Shown here: piece after piece, positions 6,757 to 10,991 of the stretch
Numbering within the stretch: position 1 is the stretch's first letter
How the letters are laid out: every line of letters starts with the position of its first letter
NCBI GenBank assembly: GCA_905202605.1
Contig: CAJKSU010000083.1
Coordinates: forward strand, 1-10,991
From: an uncultured Eubacteriales bacterium
GTDB taxonomy: Bacteria; Bacillota; Clostridia; Oscillospirales; Oscillospiraceae
Direction of reading: 5' to 3'
Length of the DNA: 10,991 nt
Position numbers and translations under genes: made by a program
The notes under the pieces: generated by a model
Seen by the model: the letters and a program-made list of their open reading frames with translations, nothing else
Told to the model about the DNA's origin: nothing
Database searches by the model: none

Positions 6757-8598
6757 ATGAGCAGATTAACCATCAAGTCGGCATCCAGAGTGCAGACCAC
6801 CATGGAGGGCATCTACACGGATATGGAGCGCCGCATCATCGCAAGCCCGCCGGGCATCTGTCCCGTGGATCTGACCTCGGCATTCCTGAAGCTATGTCGC
6901 GCCCAGACCTGCGGCAAGTGTGTCCCCTGCCGGATCGGCCTGACCCAGATTGCCAACATGATCTATGAGGTGCAGTCCAACACCGCCACCATGGAGACGC
7001 TGGAGCAGATCCGCAACACCGCCCGGATCATCGAGGATTCCGCCGACTGCGCTCTGGGCGTGGAGGCCGCGCGGATGGTCCTCCGGAGTCTGGACGGCTG
7101 CTGGGAGGACTATGTGGAGCACGTGGAGAGGCATCACTGCTCCAGTCTGGTCACCCAGTCCATTCCCTGCGTAGCAAGCTGTCCCGCCGGTGTGGATATT
7201 CCCGGCTATGTGGCGCTGGTGGAGCAGGAGCGCTATGCCGACGCAGTGCGGCTGATCCGGAAGGATAACCCCCTGCCTGTGGCCTGCGCCATGATCTGTG
7301 AGCACCCCTGTGAAAGCCGCTGCCGCAGAACCCTGCTGGATGCGCCCATCAACATCCGGGGTCTCAAGCTGGCGGCAGTAAACTTCGCCGGAACCGTTCC
7401 TGCCCCCCCATGCGCCGAGCCCACTGGCAAGCGGGTGGCGATCATCGGCGGCGGCCCCTCCGGCCTGTCTGCGGCGTACTATCTCCAGCTGATGGGGCAT
7501 CAATGTACGATCCTTGAAAAGAGGAAGCATCTGGGCGGCATGCTCCGGTACGGCATTCCCGGCTACCGTCTGCCCCGCGAGCGGCTTCAGGCGGATATCG
7601 ACTGCATTCTCTCCACCGGCGTAGAGGTACGTTTGGAAACCGGCGTGGGCAAGGGCGAGGGCATGATCTCCATGGAGAAGCTCCGGGAGGACTACGACGC
7701 TGTATTCATTTCCATCGGCGCCCACGATGATAAGAAGCTGGGCATTCCCAACGAAAACGCTGATGGCGTATTGTCCGCCGTGGACATGATGGGCGCCATC
7801 GGCGATGGAATTATGCCGGACTTCACAGGCAAACGGGTCTGCGTGGTAGGCGGCGGCAACGTTGCCATGGACTGCACCCGAAGCGCCATCCGCTGCGGTG
7901 CGGAAAAAGTCTCCATCGTCTACCGCCGCAGAATGGTGGACATGACCGCCCAGACCGAGGAGGTACAGGGCGCACTGGAGGAGGGTGCGGAGATGCTGGA
8001 TCTCCATGCCCCGGTGAGCATTGAGGTAAACCGGGACGGTCAGGTGGTTGGCCTGTGGACGGAGCCGAAGCAGGTGGGTCTGATTCATGACCGCCGCGCT
8101 GACGTGATCGGAAGCGGACGCTCCCCGGAGCTGATCCCCTGCGACATTGTGGTGGTAGCTGTGGGGCAGTCCATCGACGCCCAGTATTTTGCCGAGGAGG
8201 GCATTCCCATCAAGCGGGGGGTAATTGACGCACAGGACTGGACTGCCGTGGACAACGCCGAGGGCGTATTTGCCGGAGGCGACTGCGTTACCGGCCCCAA
8301 AACCGCCATCCGCGCCATTGCCGCCGGTAAGGTGGCTGCGGCGAACATTGATAACTATCTGGGTTATTATCACCAGATCACCGTGGATGTAGACATCCCG
8401 GAGGTGAGCCTCAGGGATCACAAGTACTGCGGCCGGATCAATCTCTCCGAGCGCTCCGCCGCAGAACGGAAGGACGATTTTGACCTGATGGAAAAGCCCA
8501 TGTCCGCCAAGGACGCCAGTCAGGAGGCCAGCCGCTGCCTGCGCTGCGATCACTTTGGCTGCGGAATCTTTAAGGGAGGCAGAAGAAACGAATGGTAA
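6757..8598 (+). CDS. NuoF-type 4Fe-4S / GltD-like NAD(P)H oxidoreductase, hydrogenase partner
   Basis: This 613-residue protein joins three parts. Residues about 45-105 match the 4Fe-4S domain at the NuoF C-terminus (C52-GK-C55-VP-C58, with Cys98 in DCALG). Residues about 135-195 resemble the N-terminal iron-sulfur domain of GltD and dihydropyrimidine dehydrogenase (Cys138, 142, 181, 185, 189). Residues about 225-530 are a GltD/NfnB-type flavoprotein with an FAD motif (AIIGGGPSG, 228-236) and an NAD(P) motif (VVGGGNVAMD, 363-372) followed by VYRRR, which in relatives contacts NADPH. A Cys-rich tail has Cys594, 597 and 602. It probably passes electrons between NAD(P)H and the hydrogenase encoded next. 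An ATG at 6685 is in frame, but it lies at the predicted transcription start; the ATG at 6757 has a GAGG 5 nt upstream. The NuoF FMN/NADH domain and a NuoE-like subunit are absent here, so it is not a classic HydB. True glutamate synthase activity is unlikely, as no large subunit is nearby. Confidence 0.9.
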   Translation: MSRLTIKSASRVQTTMEGIYTDMERRIIASPPGICPVDLTSAFLKLCRAQTCGKCVPCRIGLTQIANMIYEVQSNTATMETLEQIRNTARIIEDSADCALGVEAARMVLRSLDGCWEDYVEHVERHHCSSLVTQSIPCVASCPAGVDIPGYVALVEQERYADAVRLIRKDNPLPVACAMICEHPCESRCRRTLLDAPINIRGLKLAAVNFAGTVPAPPCAEPTGKRVAIIGGGPSGLSAAYYLQLMGHQCTILEKRKHLGGMLRYGIPGYRLPRERLQADIDCILSTGVEVRLETGVGKGEGMISMEKLREDYDAVFISIGAHDDKKLGIPNENADGVLSAVDMMGAIGDGIMPDFTGKRVCVVGGGNVAMDCTRSAIRCGAEKVSIVYRRRMVDMTAQTEEVQGALEEGAEMLDLHAPVSIEVNRDGQVVGLWTEPKQVGLIHDRRADVIGSGRSPELIPCDIVVVAVGQSIDAQYFAEEGIPIKRGVIDAQDWTAVDNAEGVFAGGDCVTGPKTAIRAIAAGKVAAANIDNYLGYYHQITVDVDIPEVSLRDHKYCGRINLSERSAAERKDDFDLMEKPMSAKDASQEASRCLRCDHFGCGIFKGGRRNEW

Positions 8599-10379
8599 AT
8601 GTAACAGTGAACGGACTTCGGGTTTCGGTTCCCGATGGAAGCACCATTCTGGAGGCCACCAAGGTGGCGGGCTTCCCGGTTCCCACCCTCTGCTTCCTGA
8701 AGGATATCAATGAGATCGGCGCATGCCGGGTCTGTGTGGTGGAGCTGGAGGGGGCGGATCATCTGATCACCGCCTGCAACAACCAGTGCATAGAGGGCAT
8801 GAACATCCGCACCAACTCCCAGAAGGTACGGGAGGCACGGCGCACCAACATCGAGCTGCTGCTCAGCCAGCACCGGATCAACTGTCCCGCCTGCAACCGG
8901 GATAAGACCTGCCAGCTCAAGAAGGTGGCAAACTCCATCAACATGGACGACACCATGAACTTCCGCCACGTCTACCCCGCGGACAACTGGGACAACAGCT
9001 TCCCCCTGATCCGCAATGAAAGCAAGTGCATCAAGTGCATGCGCTGCGTCTCCGTCTGTGAAAAGGTACAGACTCTGGGCATCTGGGACATGGTGGGAAC
9101 CGGCGCGCACACCACCGTGGGCGTATCCGGCGGGCGCACCATTCAGGGGGCGGACTGCGCGCTGTGCGGCCAGTGCATCACCCACTGTCCCGTCAACGCC
9201 CTGCGCTCCAGAGACGACACCAAGGCGATTTTCGGTCTGGGCGGCGCACTCAATGATCCGGAAAAGATCGTCGTGGTGCAGGTGGCTCCGGCTGTGCGGG
9301 CGGCATGGGGCGAGGTGTTCGGCCTTTCCCCGGAGGTCGCCACCGAAAAGCGTCTGGTTACCGCCTTGAAGCGCATCGGCGTGGACTATGTATTCGACAC
9401 CAATTTCTCCGCCGATCTGACCATCATGGAGGAGGGAACGGAATTTCTCCAGCGGATGCAGGACGGCAAGGAACATAAAATGCCCATGTTTACCTCCTGC
9501 TGCCCCGGCTGGGTTCGGTTCCTCAAGTCCCAGTACCCGGACATGGTGGGCGAGCTGTCCACGGCAAAGTCCCCCCAGCAGATGTTCGGTGCAGTGACCA
9601 AGACCTATTTCGCCAAAAAGATCGGCGTGGATCCCAAAAACATCGTCTGCGTGTCGGTGATGCCCTGTGTGGCAAAGAAGGCCGAGGTGGACATCCCCAA
9701 CATCAACGATGCGGGTGCGGGCAAGGACGTGGATTACTCCATCACCACCCGTGAGATCTGCCGGATGATCTCCGCCGATCAGGTGGATGTGGAAGCGCTG
9801 CCGGAGACGGACTTTGACTCTCCGCTGGGCGCCGGAACCGGCGCTGCGGTGATCTTCGGCGTCACCGGCGGCGTCATGGAGGCGGCGCTTCGCACCTGCG
9901 CCTATGTGCTCACCGGCGAGAACCCTGATCCGGACAAGACGTTCCTTGGGGCGCGCGGCATGGACGGCTGGAAGGAAGCGGAGTACGACGTGGCAGGCGT
10001 GAAGGTACGCACTGCGGTGGTCAGCGGCCTTGGCAATGCCCGCAGACTCATTCGGGCGCTGCGCCGGGGCGAGGTGCAGTATGACTTTGTAGAGGTCATG
10101 GCATGTCCCGGCGGCTGCGTCGGCGGCGGCGGTCAGCCCATTCATTATAATGAGGAGCGTGCCGGGGCGCGCGGTCAGGTGCTTTACCGCTATGACCGGA
10201 ATAATACCCTGCGCTTCTCCCACGAGAACCCGGAGGTTCAGACCCTGTACAAGGATTTTCTGGAAACACCCTGCGGGGAAACGGCGCATCATCTGCTCCA
10301 TACCGATCATTTCGGCTGGGAGATGCCGCTGTCCCCGAACCTCGATGAGGATGTACGGGTGATCCGGAAGGTGAAATAA
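8592..10379 (+). CDS. hydA: [FeFe] hydrogenase, catalytic subunit
   Basis: This 595-residue protein has the layout of the clostridial hydrogenase CpI. An N-terminal 2Fe-2S domain uses Cys34, 45, 48 and 62. A His-Cys3 4Fe-4S site uses His94, Cys98, 101 and 107. Two ferredoxin-type clusters use Cys146/149/152/156 and Cys189/192/195/199. The H-cluster domain carries all three signatures: FTSCCPGW (Cys304 ligand), MPCVAKKAE (Cys359) and MACPGGCVGGGGQP (Cys505, Cys509). The proton path known from CpI is kept: Cys303, Glu281, Ser323, Glu284, Arg288. It should catalyse reversible 2H+ + 2e- to H2 in the cytoplasm and is oxygen-sensitive. The start overlaps the end of the flavoprotein gene by 7 nt, so the two are co-translated and probably form a complex; a GGGAGG lies about 12 nt upstream. 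Maturases HydE, HydF and HydG, needed to build the H-cluster, are not in the window. I recall a HydDB class of hydrogenases linked to GltD-like genes (group A2), which fits the arrangement. Confidence 0.97.
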   Translation: MVNVTVNGLRVSVPDGSTILEATKVAGFPVPTLCFLKDINEIGACRVCVVELEGADHLITACNNQCIEGMNIRTNSQKVREARRTNIELLLSQHRINCPACNRDKTCQLKKVANSINMDDTMNFRHVYPADNWDNSFPLIRNESKCIKCMRCVSVCEKVQTLGIWDMVGTGAHTTVGVSGGRTIQGADCALCGQCITHCPVNALRSRDDTKAIFGLGGALNDPEKIVVVQVAPAVRAAWGEVFGLSPEVATEKRLVTALKRIGVDYVFDTNFSADLTIMEEGTEFLQRMQDGKEHKMPMFTSCCPGWVRFLKSQYPDMVGELSTAKSPQQMFGAVTKTYFAKKIGVDPKNIVCVSVMPCVAKKAEVDIPNINDAGAGKDVDYSITTREICRMISADQVDVEALPETDFDSPLGAGTGAAVIFGVTGGVMEAALRTCAYVLTGENPDPDKTFLGARGMDGWKEAEYDVAGVKVRTAVVSGLGNARRLIRALRRGEVQYDFVEVMACPGGCVGGGGQPIHYNEERAGARGQVLYRYDRNNTLRFSHENPEVQTLYKDFLETPCGETAHHLLHTDHFGWEMPLSPNLDEDVRVIRKVK

Positions 10380-10385
10380 GTAAGC

Positions 10386-10418
10386 TGGAGGGATGCCGCA
10401 GGCTGCGGCATCCCTCCA
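10386..10418. repeat. 33-bp near-perfect palindrome, copy 1
   Basis: The arm TGGAGGGATGCCGCA (10386-10400) is exactly complementary to 10404-10418, with GGC between. An identical copy lies at 10623-10655. It starts 6 nt after the hydA stop, so its RNA hairpin could protect or end the hydrogenase mRNA, but no U-run follows, so it is not a standard intrinsic terminator. Confidence 0.9.
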
Positions 10419-10424
10419 TGAGCC

Positions 10425-10453
10425 TGTCGAAAAACCTGTTGGGTTTTTCGACA
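10425..10453. repeat. 12-bp inverted repeat with A5/T5 stem; possible two-way terminator
   Basis: TGTCGAAAAACC (10425-10436) pairs exactly with 10442-10453 around a 5-nt loop (TGTTG). The A5 and T5 tracts lie inside the stem, so transcripts from either side would contain a U-run within a hairpin. It could help end hydA transcription, but the GC core is short and the call is uncertain. Confidence 0.6.
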
Positions 10454-10481
10454 AAGTCTCTTGCCGGACACTGCGCGCGCC

Positions 10482-10506
10482 CGTTGTCCGCTTGAGGCGG
10501 ACAACG
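10482..10506. repeat. 10-bp inverted repeat
   Basis: CGTTGTCCGC (10482-10491) pairs exactly with GCGGACAACG (10497-10506) around TTGAG. No U-run follows on either strand. It is part of the hairpin-dense stretch behind hydA. Confidence 0.7.
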
Positions 10507-10528
10507 AACACACTTGCGTCCTATATTG

Positions 10529-10563
10529 TATTTTGCGTCGTGTACACGCCCCTCCGCAAAATA
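10529..10563. repeat. 9-bp inverted repeat with a palindrome in its loop
   Basis: TATTTTGCG (10529-10537) pairs exactly with CGCAAAATA (10555-10563). The 17-nt loop contains the perfect palindrome CGTGTACACG (10539-10548), so the segment has nested symmetry. Confidence 0.55.
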
Positions 10564-10575
10564 GATTTAATTTTA

Positions 10576-10595
10576 TTTGCCGCAAGCGCGGCAAA
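10576..10595. repeat. 8-bp inverted repeat
   Basis: TTTGCCGC (10576-10583) pairs exactly with GCGGCAAA (10588-10595) around AAGC. An AT-rich stretch (10561-10578) precedes it. No U-run follows in the plus direction. Confidence 0.6.
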
Positions 10596-10622
10596 CTCTG
10601 CGAGGCTTTTGGGGCACGCTGT

Positions 10623-10655
10623 TGGAGGGATGCCGCAGGCTGCGGCATCCCTCCA
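10623..10655. repeat. 33-bp near-perfect palindrome, copy 2
   Basis: Identical over all 33 bases to 10386-10418, 237 bp further on. The flanks also resemble copy 1 for a few bases (CCTCCATG, then GCCT after one base in copy 1 and directly in copy 2). Two exact copies in one gap point to a dispersed repeat family rather than a chance hairpin. Confidence 0.9.
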
Positions 10656-10700
10656 TGGCCTCTCCGGTAGAAACGAATAAAGAAGATAGAAGAAATGTGA

Positions 10701-10714
10701 CGTCGCAAGCGACG
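10701..10714. repeat. 6-bp inverted repeat
   Basis: CGTCGC-AA-GCGACG, a short perfect hairpin between the 33-bp palindrome and the long direct repeats. Little can be said of it alone. Confidence 0.4.
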
Positions 10715-10744
10715 ATGGATTACCCCCTCCGGGATACCCCCTTG

Positions 10745-10847
10745 TCACTTCGTGACATTCCCCCTTTCAGGGGGAACTTTGGGGAGCGGTCGTCTTTGTC
10801 TCCCCTGTAAGGGGAGATGTCGGCGGCCTGAGCCGCTGACTGAGGGG
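10745..10847. repeat. 103-bp structured direct repeat, copy 1
   Basis: Matches 10889-10991 at 99 of 103 bases with no gaps. Four hairpins lie in series: GTCAC-TTC-GTGAC (starting one base before the repeat), TCCCCCT-TTC-AGGGGGA, TCTCCCCT-GTA-AGGGGAGA and GCGGC-CTGA-GCCGC. It encodes no protein that I can support. I have the impression that such elements are common in gut Oscillospiraceae genomes; this comes from memory and is not shown here. Confidence 0.9.
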
Positions 10848-10853
10848 TTCCCA

Positions 10854-10866
10854 CGGCTGAAAGCCG
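10854..10866. repeat. 5-bp hairpin between the two long repeat copies
   Basis: CGGCT-GAA-AGCCG lies in the 41-bp spacer between the 103-bp repeats. It may belong to the same repeat unit if the unit is longer than the part shared here. Confidence 0.4.
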
Positions 10867-10888
10867 CTTCATTTCACACCTCCCCTTC

Positions 10889-10991
10889 TCACTTCGTGAC
10901 ATTCCCCCTTTCAGGGGGAACTTTTTGGAGCGGCCATCTTTGTCTCCCCTGTAAGGGGAGATGTCGGCGGCCTGAGCCGCTGACTGAGGGG
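10889..10991. repeat. 103-bp structured direct repeat, copy 2 (runs to window edge)
   Basis: Second copy of 10745-10847. It differs in two bases within the GAACTTT..GGAGCGG stretch and two more in the next six bases. All four stem-loops are kept. The array may continue past the window, since the match is still perfect at the last base. Confidence 0.9.

Larger units (their letters stand above)
10380..10991. other. Gene-free, repeat-rich region downstream of hydA
   Basis: No frame on either strand has a plausible start, ribosome site and protein-like composition; short frames here mostly translate the repeats. The stretch holds two 33-bp palindromes, at least four other hairpins and two 103-bp direct repeats. 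No transposase, tRNA or CRISPR-like regular array is seen. Confidence 0.8.

Noticed and set aside
6892..8553. A 553-codon open frame on the minus strand across the flavoprotein gene
   Set aside because: The plus strand encodes a complete conserved enzyme. The antisense product is rich in His, Gly and Ala with no domain, and long antisense frames are common opposite GC-biased genes.
8550..10511. A 653-codon open frame on the minus strand across hydA
   Set aside because: It mirrors the codon bias of hydA, has no recognisable domain, and its start falls in the repeat region without a ribosome site.
10307..10902. Short open frames on both strands in the repeat region
   Set aside because: Their products are translations of the palindromes (such as RDAAACGIPP), with no consistent start signals.
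10386..10991. CRISPR array
   Set aside because: The repeats are of different kinds with irregular spacing, the only same-length units are 103 bp and 33 bp in two copies each, and no spacers or cas genes are present.

Overview
The window looks like a chromosomal segment of an anaerobic gut-type Firmicute, most likely in or near Oscillospiraceae/Ruminococcaceae. The evidence is a GC-rich coding sequence, clostridial SLH repeats of the (C)(T/N)RGQ..TFLWR type, an oxygen-sensitive [FeFe] hydrogenase, and an intergenic repeat with the flavour of those scattered through such genomes. The genus cannot be fixed from this sequence.

The left 6.5 kb is read on the minus strand. A three-gene operon (about 6544 down to 2347) encodes a MoxR-family AAA+ ATPase, a DUF58 membrane protein and a TgpA-like membrane transglutaminase. 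Gene spacing is tight (7 nt, then a 4-nt GTGA overlap), and the operon ends in a clear rho-independent terminator (2308-2340). Downstream, from its own promoter, lies a large secreted surface protein (1-2082). It has a signal peptide, two related Ig-like repeats, an InlB-type repeat and C-terminal SLH cell-wall-binding repeats, and it is cut by the left edge of the window. It does not appear as a complete ORF because its stop codon is outside.

The right part is read on the plus strand from a divergent promoter at about 6671-6679. Two overlapping genes encode a flavoprotein and a monomeric-type [FeFe] hydrogenase HydA. The flavoprotein carries a NuoF-type 4Fe-4S domain fused to a GltD/NfnB-like FAD/NAD(P)H oxidoreductase. 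HydA has the full set of accessory clusters and H-cluster motifs. Together they plausibly form a cytoplasmic NAD(P)H-H2 oxidoreductase of the glutamate-synthase-subunit-linked hydrogenase type. A 17-bp imperfect Rex-like inverted repeat sits just upstream of the promoter.

The last 612 bp (10380-10991) carry no credible gene but are packed with inverted repeats. These include two identical 33-bp near-perfect palindromes 237 bp apart, at least four further hairpins, and two 103-bp direct repeat copies (99/103 identical), the second ending at the window edge.

The most noteworthy items are the domain architecture of the hydrogenase partner with its possible redox operator, and the repeat-dense region behind hydA. 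I did not see a convincing wholly new system; most genes belong to recognisable families.
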